Source of the DNA: an uncultured Lachnospiraceae bacterium
Lineage (GTDB): Bacteria > Bacillota > Clostridia > Lachnospirales > Lachnospiraceae
Direction of reading: 5' to 3'
Length of the DNA stretch: 47,770 nucleotides
NCBI GenBank assembly: GCA_900553355.1
Contig: USDK01000017.1
Coordinates: 1 to 47,770 of the forward strand
In this document: positions 33,772 through 42,588 of the stretch, in pieces
Layout: each line of letters opens with the position of its first letter
Position numbering within the stretch: the first letter of the stretch is position 1
Program-made: the position numbers and the translations under genes
The notes under the pieces: model-generated
Told to the model about the DNA's origin: nothing
What the model saw: the letters and a program-made list of their open reading frames with translations, nothing else
Databases searched by the model: none

Positions 33772-35286
33772 ATGAAAAAAATACTACTAATCGATGACGA
33801 ATTCATTTTCCGCCAGGGACTAAAATATCTGATGGACTGGGAAAACTCCGGATACACGATTGCCGGAGAAGCCTCCAACGGTCAGGAGGGCCTGGAGAAA
33901 TATTTTTCTCTGCAGCCGGATGTCATTCTCTGCGATGTGGTGATGCCCGTGCTTGGCGGCGTGGAATTTGTCAGAAACCTCCGCAAAATTTCCCAGGTTC
34001 CCGTTGTCATGTTGAGCAACTTTGATGAATTTGATAAGGTCCGGCAGGCTTTCCAATACGGAGCCTCTGACTATCTTCTGAAAAGCCGGGTCACTGCCGA
34101 AGAACTACTGGACTGTCTGAACCGGATCACAGATGACCATTCTTCTGCCCAAAACAGCCATTCAGGAAAAAGTTTCGGATTGCTGGTCAGGCAGATTCTG
34201 GACGGCTATGCTGACAGCTGCTCTACCCTTTTTAAAAATTGGCTTGAAAGCCATTTGCCAGGGGATAAGTACGCCCTTTTGCTCATTGAACAGCCCACGC
34301 CAGACTTCGCTTCAGAGGAAGATCTTCAGGCCAGACTCCGTCAGCTGCTCCCTGAATATCCTCTATATGCCTGCTATACCACCCAAAACCATGCGCTGGC
34401 TCTTATGGCACTGGATTCAGACAGCATTCGTGACCTTCCTTCTGTTCCCTTTAAGCTGAACGAAGCCATCGCTCACACATGCTGCGTGCTGGGTCTTCCT
34501 TTTTCTGATATTTCCTTGTTCCGGGAAAAGGCAGAAAGTTTATATGAACTAACCCGCTACTCAATCCTTTATGAAGACCAGCTCTGTTTTTATGAGCCAA
34601 ACCTGACTGCTCCCCATCCCCCGGCCCCGGCATTCCCCTCCGAAGACTATACCCGTCTGGCCGACCAGGGGCATTGGCCGGAGGCATGCTCTTTTCTTAT
34701 TGAATACATGGAATCTGTAAAAAACAGTACTGTTATCAATCCCTTCCGGTTTCAAAAGCTGATTGAGCACACATTTTACAGTTCCCTTAAAAGCGCCCGG
34801 AAATTTGCCAATGACTCCAGCTCTGTTTCCCGGACTGAACTTAAGCTTTTTAAGGAGCTGGACCAGGCTCTGACTTATATCCAATTCCGGGAAGCTGTGT
34901 CTTGTGCCTATCGTGAACTGGAAGAAATCTGCGAGGGGAACATACCGTCCTATGACCAGATTATCTTACATTTCCAGGAATATCTGGAGGCGCACTATGC
35001 CGAACAGATTACTCTATATGATGTGGCGAACCACCTGCATATGAACTACTCTTATCTAAGTTCCTACATCAGCCAGAATACCGGCAAACATTTCAGCGAA
35101 CATCTGAATGATGTCCGCATCCAGCATGCCCGGCTGCTTCTGACAGAAACCAGCCACAGCATCAGCCACATCAGCGAAAGCATCGGCTACTCTGACCAGA
35201 GTTATTTTGGAAAAATATTTAAAAAGCTGATAGGTATGACTCCTCTTCAATACCGCAGCCTGGCTCACAGAAAGGAGCACTCATGA
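33772..35286 (+). CDS. AraC-type response regulator (YesN-like)
   Basis: About 504 residues. The receiver domain (about 1-125) has the IDDE acidic pocket and phospho-acceptor aspartate in VILCDVVMP. A long linker follows, then a C-terminal AraC helix-turn-helix pair (about 405-504) with MNYSYLSSYISQNTGKHF and a second helix near DQSYFGKIFKKLIGMTP. AAGGA nine bases before the ATG at 33772 sets the start; the frame runs on to 33715 without a site. It probably activates the divergent sugar-importer/lacZ operon. Confidence 0.92.
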   Translation: MKKILLIDDEFIFRQGLKYLMDWENSGYTIAGEASNGQEGLEKYFSLQPDVILCDVVMPVLGGVEFVRNLRKISQVPVVMLSNFDEFDKVRQAFQYGASDYLLKSRVTAEELLDCLNRITDDHSSAQNSHSGKSFGLLVRQILDGYADSCSTLFKNWLESHLPGDKYALLLIEQPTPDFASEEDLQARLRQLLPEYPLYACYTTQNHALALMALDSDSIRDLPSVPFKLNEAIAHTCCVLGLPFSDISLFREKAESLYELTRYSILYEDQLCFYEPNLTAPHPPAPAFPSEDYTRLADQGHWPEACSFLIEYMESVKNSTVINPFRFQKLIEHTFYSSLKSARKFANDSSSVSRTELKLFKELDQALTYIQFREAVSCAYRELEEICEGNIPSYDQIILHFQEYLEAHYAEQITLYDVANHLHMNYSYLSSYISQNTGKHFSEHLNDVRIQHARLLLTETSHSISHISESIGYSDQSYFGKIFKKLIGMTPLQYRSLAHRKEHS

Positions 35287-37037
35287 AAAAAACACATTCT
35301 CTGCTTTTTCAGATTCTTACACCAATCGTCATTACCACAGTCCTGCTTCTCTTTCTGTCCGCCGCAACTCTATCCGGCATCTACCAGCGCCAGGCGGAAA
35401 AGACCGCTGTTTCTTCCAGCCTGGAAATTCTGGAGCAGACAGATATCAGTCTGAGCCTGGTTCATGACCGGATCGCCCAGATTGCGGCAACAATCCAGCA
35501 GACCCCCTATCTTAAGGATGCTATGGGGACCTCCTGCAACACGGTCCAGGAAGAATGGAAAGCTCGTCAGCGCCTGTCCGAGATTTTTTCCAACAGTCCA
35601 TTGGCCATGGTAGATTATGAAATTACGCTTTTAGGTATTAACGGGATTGCGGTTAGTTCTGGAAACGGCGGAGTAACTCTGCAGTATGACGATCTGGTAA
35701 ATCTGTCCGGGTATCAAAAAGCCCGTTCTTCCGGCCATATTATCTATGGCGGAAGCCAGGAAGGGTTTTCCTACGACACCCAGGACACCTCTGTCATTTA
35801 CGGCTGTAAAACACTGACTACCGATGAGGATAAATTATTCGGTGTAATCCTTCTTTCCATCCCCGAAGCCAGCTTACGGCAGTTTTACCAAAGCTTCAGC
35901 AACAGCAGTACCAGTATCCTCCTGTTGTCATCTGATGGGAAAATTCTGTCCAGCAATATCGAGGAAGAAATCGGCTCTTATAATAAACAGCTGCTGGAAA
36001 CAGCCCAGAGAAACCAGACGAGCCATACCGACTACTCCCACATGAAAGACGGGACCATTATCCTCTCACATTATATTCGTCCCTATGACGCTTATGCCAT
36101 CAGCCTGATCACCCCATCATTCCTTTACCAGGAATTCGGGCTCAGGATGCAGTCCATCCTGACCATCTGTGTCACCTTGTTCATTCTTGGGCTTCTGGTC
36201 GCTGTCATACTCAAGAGCGCCCTGACTCCTCTTGGCGCTCTGGCAGCGCATATGGCAGAAAGCAGGGGAGTTCCGGCTCCGGTCTCCCTTACCGGTTCAA
36301 CTGAGATAGAAAAGATCACTACAGCCTATAACCAGATGGCCTGCTCCATAAATGATCACGTTAAAAAGCTCCACCAGGCTCATGAGCAACAACGCAAAGA
36401 TGAACTCCGGCTTCTCCAGATGCAGATCAATCCTCACTTTCTCTACAACACTCTGGACAGCGTTAAACACCTGGTAAACATGAACAATACTGCCGATGCC
36501 TGCCGGATCATTGATTCTTTGATTTCTCTTTTCCGGAGTTCCCTGGGAAAGACCAGCACAATGGTAACGGTAGCTGATGAAGTAAAAAATGTGCAGAACT
36601 ATATTGCTATTGTCGGTCCGCGGTACGGAGGTCTGATCCAGGCAGATATCAGCGCCGCCCCAGACTGCGTAAATTTGGAGATTCCGAACCTTTTGCTCCA
36701 GCCGCTGATTGAAAATGCATTCTTTCACGCTTTCCAGAAAACCCGGACCGGAAGCATCCATGTCTTTCTTTACCAGGATCAGGAGATGCTTTTCTGCGAA
36801 ATCACCGACAACGGAGACGGCATGTCCGAAGAGACAGCAGCGCAGCTTCTTTCCAGCGAAGGTCCCAGACACTCTGTCACTCATATAGGCGTTGTTAATG
36901 TCCGGGAACGTCTGGAAATCCTATATCCTGGAAAAAGCTCCTTTGAGATTACCAGCGTTCCCGGATACGGCACACATATCACGCTGTCCTTTCCGGCCAC
37001 GATCCATCCATCTGCCCGGGAATCTGCTCATGAATAA
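35283..37037 (+). CDS. YesM-like sensor histidine kinase
   Basis: A 584-residue membrane kinase. Helix 1 lies near 8-30; an extracellular sensor (about 31-283); helix 2 near 285-308; then HAMP-like and LytS-type phosphorylation segments with NPHFLYNTLDSVKH near 385 and a GHKL ATPase (N-box LLLQPLIENAF, G-box DNGDGMS). GGAGCACTC precedes the ATG, which overlaps the regulator stop (ATGA). It pairs with the AraC-type regulator and likely senses an extracellular sugar or the loaded binding protein. Confidence 0.93.
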   Translation: MKKTHSLLFQILTPIVITTVLLLFLSAATLSGIYQRQAEKTAVSSSLEILEQTDISLSLVHDRIAQIAATIQQTPYLKDAMGTSCNTVQEEWKARQRLSEIFSNSPLAMVDYEITLLGINGIAVSSGNGGVTLQYDDLVNLSGYQKARSSGHIIYGGSQEGFSYDTQDTSVIYGCKTLTTDEDKLFGVILLSIPEASLRQFYQSFSNSSTSILLLSSDGKILSSNIEEEIGSYNKQLLETAQRNQTSHTDYSHMKDGTIILSHYIRPYDAYAISLITPSFLYQEFGLRMQSILTICVTLFILGLLVAVILKSALTPLGALAAHMAESRGVPAPVSLTGSTEIEKITTAYNQMACSINDHVKKLHQAHEQQRKDELRLLQMQINPHFLYNTLDSVKHLVNMNNTADACRIIDSLISLFRSSLGKTSTMVTVADEVKNVQNYIAIVGPRYGGLIQADISAAPDCVNLEIPNLLLQPLIENAFFHAFQKTRTGSIHVFLYQDQEMLFCEITDNGDGMSEETAAQLLSSEGPRHSVTHIGVVNVRERLEILYPGKSSFEITSVPGYGTHITLSFPATIHPSARESAHE

Positions 37038-37081
37038 ATATAGAAAACAACGAGGCTGAAATGCCCCTTGGGAGGAATAGA

Positions 37082-37594
37082 ATGAATAACCAGGACGCAA
37101 AAGCTTTTTTTAAGGAATATAACGGGCTTGAATACCATATGTTTCATGACGGCACCTTAAAATATAAAGAATACGAAAAACTTCATATTTCTCCATCTGT
37201 CAAGGAACTTTGGCGTCAGGAACTGATAGAAGAGCATTTTGAGAAGCTTGAAGATCCAAACTATAAAGAAATGTATGGGATTGTCGTAGGAAGGCTGATC
37301 GAAGTGCTGTTTACTGTCTCTACCCCGGTGGAGCCCCACCTCCAACGGCTGATCCACTGCCTTTCCACTGCCGCCAGCACCCTGGATGAACTTCAGAAAA
37401 TCCGTATTCTGGAGCATATGGCCGGCCACCGGCGCGATCACAAAGACGGGGGGATATATCTGATCCGCACCTTCACCGGCCTCGAAAAGGAATTAAAGGA
37501 ATGCCTGGACGGGCTCAGCGATTTTCGGCCATCAGAGGAAAATCTTGCCAGGTATCTGAGAGCAGTGCATGCAGTGGAAAGGCTAATCGGGTAA
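37082..37594 (+). CDS. Unknown helical protein after the YesMN pair
   Basis: About 170 residues, not recognised. It is predicted all-helical and cytosolic, with no signal peptide, membrane segment or recognisable catalytic motif. Its start at 37082 has GGGAGG at seven bases (the frame runs back to 37061 without a site). It lies 44 bases after the kinase gene on the same strand and is probably co-transcribed, so it may modulate signalling or act on the same sugar. No function is proposed. Confidence 0.75.
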   Translation: MNNQDAKAFFKEYNGLEYHMFHDGTLKYKEYEKLHISPSVKELWRQELIEEHFEKLEDPNYKEMYGIVVGRLIEVLFTVSTPVEPHLQRLIHCLSTAASTLDELQKIRILEHMAGHRRDHKDGGIYLIRTFTGLEKELKECLDGLSDFRPSEENLARYLRAVHAVERLIG

Positions 37595-37620
37595 CTTTTT
37601 GTTGATGTTCTGCCAATCAT

Positions 37621-37848
37621 TTACTCTTCCCTGTAATGCCAAAGTCCGCCAGATATGGTAAGTATTCTTCCCAGAACCGGACATGTGCAGGTTCTCCCAT
37701 ATGTAAGATTTCTGTTTATAGTTATAATCGCAGCTTTTCTTCCTCCAGTCGACTCAAAATACCCTTTCCCAGACACAAGTCCTCTTTCAATCAGTTCATT
37801 CACACATTGTGATGCTGTTGGAATACTAATCTCCACCTTTGATGAAAG
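37621..37848 (-). pseudogene. Remnant of a ROK-family regulator
   Basis: The frame begins just after a TAG (37849-37851) and contains ISIPTASQCVNELIERGLVS and GYFESTGGRKAAI, the winged-helix end and the strongly conserved GG-R of ROK/XylR-like repressors. From about 37710 to the stop at 37621 the reading resembles nothing. The N-terminal helices and the whole sugar-kinase-like domain are missing. It is a degraded gene at the edge of an AT-rich patch; similarity rests on motif only. Confidence 0.65.
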
Positions 37849-37880
37849 CTATATTTGAGCCAATCCTCTAAATAAATTTT

Positions 37881-37930
37881 AAACCCCTGCTAGATGGCTT
37901 ATTGTAATCCGATCTAAACAGGGGTTTTGT
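37881..37930. terminator. Terminator downstream of the Fic gene
   Basis: AAACCCCTG (37881-37889) and CAGGGGTTT (37919-37927) form a stem with a second inner TAGAT/ATCTA pairing. TTTTG follows on the plus strand and T/A-rich DNA on the minus. Most likely ends the Fic transcript. Confidence 0.6.
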
Positions 37931-37952
37931 TGTTGGGTAATAACTACCTTAT

Positions 37953-38864
37953 TCAATCTTTAAATTTTTCTTCAATTGGATGATCTAAGCTTCCTTTCGA
38001 TACTTCTTTAGCAGCTTTAACTCTTGACTTCAGGCGTTCTGGTTCAAGAATCTTTATTGCTTCTCTCGTCTTTTCTACTATAGTTATTTGTTCAGATAAT
38101 TCTGACTCAACACATTCTTTTACTATGTTAATAAACGAAGACGGGTCACCTTTAACTTGCCATGCCTCTAATGAACTTTTGTAATCTGCCTTTGCGTTAT
38201 GTTTGATAGCAATAGGTTGATACCCACTTTGTTCAAGCATATAATTGAGTATTAAGCGACCTGTTCTGCCATTTCCATCACTGAATGGATGTATGTTCTC
38301 AAACATCGCATGAAAAGCTGTCGCTTTTGCAATGGGATGGGCCTTTGAATTTTCATACATATATATAAGCGAAGGCACTAAACTTCGTATTTCCAATGCA
38401 TCAGCCGGCGCTGTCCTTGAGCCAACAATCATTGCCGGCGAAAAACGATATGTGCCTCTTACCCGTGGTTGACAATCTAAAGCTGTTCTTTCTTGAATAT
38501 CCTTGATAAAGTCTTCAGTTAAGGGGCGATTTTCTGATAAAGCTCTCTTTATATATGCATATCCGTCCGCACATCCTTTCGCTGCAAAAATGTCCGCAAG
38601 CTTTTTGTCTTCGGATGGCACAAACTCACCTTCTAAAACTAATCCGGTTTCGCCAAGCGTTAAGGTACTGCCTTCTATGGCGTTAGATTCATATGCAAAT
38701 CTGACCAAAAAGGCCTCTTCGTAATTTTTTATTCCATCTTTTTCTTCTTCACCTAGCGGTTGCAGATTTTGAAATTCTTCCTTTAGCTTATCTGCCTCTG
38801 GAAAATCTATTCCTTCTATATCTTTATGAAACGCTTGATATATTTTTTCCTGAAAATCACTCAT
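37953..38864 (-). CDS. Fic-domain AMP-transferase with N-terminal inhibitory helix
   Basis: A 303-residue Fic protein. The catalytic motif HPFSDGNGRTGR lies at 192-203, and an autoinhibitory helix motif SNAIEG at 60-65 (Glu64) lies before it, the class II layout. Such enzymes attach (and may remove) AMP on target proteins. The start at 38864 has GGAG nine bases before the ATG; a closer ATG at 38879 is poorly placed. A TTGCAT-18-TATAAT promoter precedes it. The surrounding DNA is clearly more AT-rich than neighbours and adjoins tRNA genes, suggesting acquisition. Its target is unknown. Confidence 0.92.
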   Translation of the reverse strand: MSDFQEKIYQAFHKDIEGIDFPEADKLKEEFQNLQPLGEEEKDGIKNYEEAFLVRFAYESNAIEGSTLTLGETGLVLEGEFVPSEDKKLADIFAAKGCADGYAYIKRALSENRPLTEDFIKDIQERTALDCQPRVRGTYRFSPAMIVGSRTAPADALEIRSLVPSLIYMYENSKAHPIAKATAFHAMFENIHPFSDGNGRTGRLILNYMLEQSGYQPIAIKHNAKADYKSSLEAWQVKGDPSSFINIVKECVESELSEQITIVEKTREAIKILEPERLKSRVKAAKEVSKGSLDHPIEEKFKD

Positions 38865-38905
38865 TTTTCCATTCTCCAATTTATGACGATATATATTATA
38901 AAACC

Positions 38906-38935
38906 ATTATATCAAGGTATAAATATAGTATGCAA
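38906..38935 (-). promoter_or_regulatory. Promoter of the Fic gene
   Basis: On the minus strand TTGCAT (38935-38930), 18 bases, TATAAT (38911-38906), about 40 bases before the Fic start codon. Confidence 0.6.
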
Positions 38936-38986
38936 CAATAGCTTTGGAGCTATAAAACATATAGGCAGCAGTTTTATATTTAGAAA

Positions 38987-39023
38987 ATAAAAAACGCAAA
39001 GCCAGTAAATACATAGCTTTGCG
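38987..39023 (-). terminator. Terminator of the tRNA transcript
   Basis: CGCAAAGC (38995-39002) and GCTTTGCG (39016-39023) form an 8-base-pair stem with a 13-base loop, followed on the minus strand by TTTTTT, just past the tRNA-Pro gene. Confidence 0.88.
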
Positions 39024-39040
39024 ATATCCCAATAAAAAAA

Positions 39041-39114
<74 letters not shown>

Positions 39115-39175
39115 ATAAAGTTCCCAGATACCTCTACTTATGATTTTCAAGGTATCCGGTGCCCCTGCCAAGGAA

Positions 39176-39246
39176 CTACGGATAGAGGACTCGAACCTCT
39201 ACTAACAGAGTCAGAGTCTGCTGTGCTGCCATTACACCAATCCGCA
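39176..39246 (-). tRNA. tRNA-Gln (anticodon CTG)
   Basis: A 71-nt cloverleaf. Acceptor TGCGGAT/ATCCGTA; anticodon stem GCAGA/TCTGT with loop CTCTGAC giving CTG (codon CAG); T-arm AGAGGTTCGAGTCCTCT; discriminator G. It is the first gene of the two-tRNA unit. CCA is not encoded. Confidence 0.88.
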
Positions 39247-39268
39247 ATGTTTCCAGCGAACATGTTAT

Positions 39269-39296
39269 ATTATACCAACTTTTTAACAAAAATCAA
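39269..39296 (-). promoter_or_regulatory. Promoter of the tRNA unit
   Basis: On the minus strand TTGATT (39296-39291), 16 bases, TATAAT (39274-39269), about 23 bases upstream of the tRNA-Gln 5' end. The DNA beyond (39297-39379) is a T/A-rich spacer with no other clear signal. Confidence 0.6.
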
Positions 39297-39379
39297 CCCC
39301 TTTTTTTAATTTTTTTCGATTTTTTTCAAACCAGCGAATTTACGCCTTTTCTCCTTGTTTTCCCCTGTTTCCCCGGTTT

Positions 39380-40243
39380 TCAGGCGAAGTATTTCTTCCG
39401 AATCTCATCCACCGGCATCTCGCATCCTGTCCAGAGCCGGAAACTTTCCGCTCCCTGATACAAAAGCATATACAGCCCGTTAAAAGCAGGGCATCCACAG
39501 TCTCTGGCAAGACGCATCAGTTTCGTCTCCCTGGGATTATAAATCGCATCGGAGACCACCAGATCCTTATGAAAAACCGAAAAATCCCGGATAATGCACT
39601 CCTCTTCATGAGGTGCCATTCCTACATTTGTCCCATTCGTCAGCACCTGGCTGGTCAGAATACTTTCTCCAAGCGCCTCTTCATCCTTCAGATCATGGAT
39701 CGTCACTTTACAGTCCGTCTCTTGATTAAGCTTTTCTATCAGTGCTTCTGCCTTCTCATAGTTTCTGCCCTTCCGGTTAAAAACCCGGATCTCCTTTACC
39801 CCGTCCAGGGCCGCCTGTACCAGAATAGAGGTCGCCGCGCCGCCAGCACCAAGAAGTGTCATCACCTTGCCCGGCAGCGGATATCCTGCCTCGCTGGCAG
39901 CTCTCATATATCCGGTGCCGTCTGTCGTATGTCCAGTAAGAACCCCGTCTTTGATCACAATGGTATTGACCGCCCCACACAGACTGGCCGCCGGAGACAG
40001 CTGATCCGCCATCCTGGCCATCGCGTTTTTATGAGGCATTGTCAGATTAAATCCCTTTGCTCCCAGAGCCTTCAGACCATCTACCGCAGTTCTTAGCTCC
40101 TCCGGCTTTACATCAAAGGCAAGATAGGCATAAGGAAGATTCAAAAGACGAAATGCCTCATTATGCATCATCGGTGAAATGCTGTGAGCCACCGGACTTC
40201 CCAGCAGACAGATCAGTTGTGTATGTCCCGTAATCTCAAACAT
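39380..40243 (-). CDS. aroE: Shikimate dehydrogenase
   Basis: A 287-residue NADP-dependent enzyme that reduces 3-dehydroshikimate to shikimate in chorismate synthesis. Motifs: substrate site SPVAHSISPMMHN and NLTMPHK (catalytic Lys), NTDGTGY-like HTTDGTGY, dinucleotide fold LLGAGGAAT, and the C-terminal GAESFRLWTG. The start at 40243 follows GGGAGG; the open frame runs back to 40357 without a site. It is monocistronic and divergent from the MerR gene. Confidence 0.95.
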   Translation of the reverse strand: MFEITGHTQLICLLGSPVAHSISPMMHNEAFRLLNLPYAYLAFDVKPEELRTAVDGLKALGAKGFNLTMPHKNAMARMADQLSPAASLCGAVNTIVIKDGVLTGHTTDGTGYMRAASEAGYPLPGKVMTLLGAGGAATSILVQAALDGVKEIRVFNRKGRNYEKAEALIEKLNQETDCKVTIHDLKDEEALGESILTSQVLTNGTNVGMAPHEEECIIRDFSVFHKDLVVSDAIYNPRETKLMRLARDCGCPAFNGLYMLLYQGAESFRLWTGCEMPVDEIRKKYFA

Positions 40244-40380
40244 ATGCTTATATTCCTCCCGCTTTTTTATCAAACACTCTTTTCTACGAATATAACACAG
40301 GAAATCCGGGAAAACAAGGAAAGAAACGCTGTCCGTCTTCCCTTTCCTGTGATACACTTATATCCAGAGGAGGAGCATTT

Positions 40381-41172
40381 ATGAAGCACTACTATCGTAT
40401 CGGAGAAATCTCAAAGCTCTACGGAGTCGGCCCCGACTCTCTTCGCTATTATGAAGAGCTGGGGATCTTAAAACCTCACCGGGGAGAAAATAATTACCGG
40501 ATGTACCACATCCATGATCTGTGGCGGTTGAATGTGATCCGGGATCTCAGAGAACTGGGCTTTTCCATGGCACAGATTCAGGATTATCTGGAACACAGAA
40601 GCCTTGCCTCTACAGAGGATCTGCTGACACAGGAATTGTCTGTGATTGAAGAAAAGATGCACGCTCTTGAAGAACTAAAATCTAACATCCAGGACCGCCT
40701 GAATGTTCTAAGAGAAATCCGTACTCAGCCCCTCGGCGTCATTGAAAAGAAATTCATCGAAGAACGGAGATGCTATCTCATCCCTTCCGGGTATCAGATT
40801 GATGAAGAAATGGATATGCTGATCAAACAGCTGATTAACAAAAACCCTGATAAACTATACATTATCGGCAACAACCGGATCGGCTCTGTCATCCCCCTGT
40901 CCAGTGCTCGGGAAGGAAACTACCGCGATTATACAAAAGTGTTTATCATTGACAAAAGCGGAGACGAGGTCATCCCAGGCGGCACCTATCTTACCGTCAG
41001 TTATGACGGCAGCTGTGCCCGGAATGAAACCTACATCCCCGCGATGCTTTCTTATGCCAGAGAACACGGACTTACACCGCAAGGCCCCGTCCTTGAACTT
41101 CTGCTGGCAGATGTCCACCAGACGGATGACATTCAGGAATGCCGGACGGAACTGCAGCTCCTCGTCTCCTAA
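40381..41172 (+). CDS. MerR-family regulator with effector-binding domain
   Basis: A 263-residue BmrR-like regulator. The winged helix (about 1-75) has YRIGEISKLYGVGPDSLRYYEE; a dimerisation coiled coil (about 80-115) and a C-terminal GyrI/BmrR-type ligand domain follow. AGAGGAGGAGC precedes the ATG. Family members turn on drug efflux or stress genes after binding hydrophobic ligands, but no efflux gene lies adjacent. Its stop codon overlaps that of dapF in the opposite direction. Confidence 0.9.
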   Translation: MKHYYRIGEISKLYGVGPDSLRYYEELGILKPHRGENNYRMYHIHDLWRLNVIRDLRELGFSMAQIQDYLEHRSLASTEDLLTQELSVIEEKMHALEELKSNIQDRLNVLREIRTQPLGVIEKKFIEERRCYLIPSGYQIDEEMDMLIKQLINKNPDKLYIIGNNRIGSVIPLSSAREGNYRDYTKVFIIDKSGDEVIPGGTYLTVSYDGSCARNETYIPAMLSYAREHGLTPQGPVLELLLADVHQTDDIQECRTELQLLVS

Positions 41173-42002
41173 ATGTCAATCTCGCCGTCAAACACCACCT
41201 CGGCCGGGCCGGTCATATAAACCGTATCTGCCTGACGGTCCCACTGAATCTTCAGATCTCCTCCCAGGAGCTTTACCGTCACCTGATCCCTGGTGTAGCC
41301 GTTTAATATGCAGGCAACAGCCACAGCACAGGCGCCGGTCCCACAGGCCAGGGTCTCTCCGGACCCTCTCTCCCACACACGCATTTCCACCGTATTCTCA
41401 TCAAGCACTCTGACAAACTCCGTATTGATCCTTTTCGGAAACCTGTCATGGTTTTCAAAAGACGGTCCGATTTTCTCAAGATCCATTCCCTGTACATCAT
41501 CCACAAAAATCACGGCATGAGGATTTCCCATGGATACGCAGGTCATCCGGAAGGTCTGCCCATTCACAAGAAGGGGCTCGTCTACCACCCGGCTGCCCTC
41601 TGCAATCACTGGTATTTTCTCCGGCTCCAGAATAGGCGTACCCATATCAACCTTTACCTGTCTTACCTTTCCGTCCCGGACTTCCAGATCCAGATATTTG
41701 ATCCCTCCCAGTGTCTCCACCGAGATAGACGTCTTATCTGTCAGGCCATAATCATAAACATATTTTGCCACACATCGGATTCCATTGCCGCACATCTCGC
41801 CTCTGGATCCGTCTGCATTATACATCCTCATCTCAAAATCCGCCTTGTCAGACGGGCAGATCAGGATCAGTCCGTCCGATCCGATCCCGAAATGACGGTC
41901 GCTGACGCGCTTTGATATTTCTTCCGGATCTTTTACCATCTGTTCCATACAGTTCACGTAGACATAGTCGTTCCCCAATCCCTGCATCTTAGTAAACTTC
42001 AT
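41169..42002 (-). CDS. dapF: Diaminopimelate epimerase
   Basis: A 277-residue cofactor-independent racemase converting LL- to meso-diaminopimelate for lysine and peptidoglycan. The two catalytic cysteines are visible in RGEMCGNGIRC and ETLACGTGACA; the opening KMQGLGNDYVYV is typical. AAAGGAG precedes the ATG. It shares its orientation with the ANTAR regulator and glnA upstream, with a 21-base gap, so may be in the same transcript. Confidence 0.96.
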   Translation of the reverse strand: MKFTKMQGLGNDYVYVNCMEQMVKDPEEISKRVSDRHFGIGSDGLILICPSDKADFEMRMYNADGSRGEMCGNGIRCVAKYVYDYGLTDKTSISVETLGGIKYLDLEVRDGKVRQVKVDMGTPILEPEKIPVIAEGSRVVDEPLLVNGQTFRMTCVSMGNPHAVIFVDDVQGMDLEKIGPSFENHDRFPKRINTEFVRVLDENTVEMRVWERGSGETLACGTGACAVAVACILNGYTRDQVTVKLLGGDLKIQWDRQADTVYMTGPAEVVFDGEIDI

Positions 42003-42023
42003 ATTTCTATTCTCCTTTACCTC

Positions 42024-42572
42024 TTACTTTGACATCATACTCAATACCATCTCTGCTGTCTCAACCAAGTTTGTCCCACTTTCCATACTGCTTTTCTGAA
42101 GGTATCTGTGTGCCTCATCCTCGGACATGTTATTGCGCTCCATCAAAAGCTCTTTGGCCTCCCGGATCAGCTCCTGCTCTCTCGGACTGCGTTTCTTTTT
42201 CTCCTGCTTACGCTTTTTACGCCGGCGTTCCATGTCCGTCAGCATCATTTCCAGTGTGCTGATCAGATCCTGCACTTTGATGGGCATGGACAGCCCCATC
42301 ACCCCTTCTGCCAGCCCATCGCTCCACTTGTCCTGGGAGGCGATCAGAAGCATCTCAAAAACATCCGGAAGATATTCTCGAAGCTCCGTATACATCATAT
42401 CCTTCATTTTATATCCACAAACCACGATTCCCTCGTCCAGGGTATCGGCATAGTTCATTGCCTGGGCTCCCGTTGTACATACACCAGACACTGTCATCCC
42501 GTACCTCACCAGCAGATTGCGGATGTTTGCAGCATTTTCTCTGTTGGGAAAAACAACGATAATACCTATCAA
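42024..42572 (-). CDS. ANTAR-domain antitermination regulator (NitR-like), TTG start
   Basis: A 182-residue regulator. A receiver-like N-terminal domain (about 1-110) lacks the usual aspartate cluster at its start (VVFPNRE), followed by a basic helical linker and a C-terminal ANTAR RNA-binding domain (about 130-180). The TTG start at 42572 has AGGGGGTGG upstream; no ATG fits. It lies 16 bases after glnA. Such glnA-linked ANTAR proteins (NitR of C. saccharobutylicum) prevent termination in leader RNA under nitrogen limitation, and a terminator is present in the glnA leader (43951-43979). Confidence 0.9.
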   Translation of the reverse strand: MIGIIVVFPNRENAANIRNLLVRYGMTVSGVCTTGAQAMNYADTLDEGIVVCGYKMKDMMYTELREYLPDVFEMLLIASQDKWSDGLAEGVMGLSMPIKVQDLISTLEMMLTDMERRRKKRKQEKKKRSPREQELIREAKELLMERNNMSEDEAHRYLQKSSMESGTNLVETAEMVLSMMSK

Positions 42573-42588
42573 TCTGCCACCCCCTGTA

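Noticed and set aside
37849..37858. Intact ROK regulator by reading through the TAG
   Set aside because: Upstream of the stop there is no further ROK-like sequence in frame and the C-terminal domain is also absent, so the gene is a fragment rather than a single point mutation.
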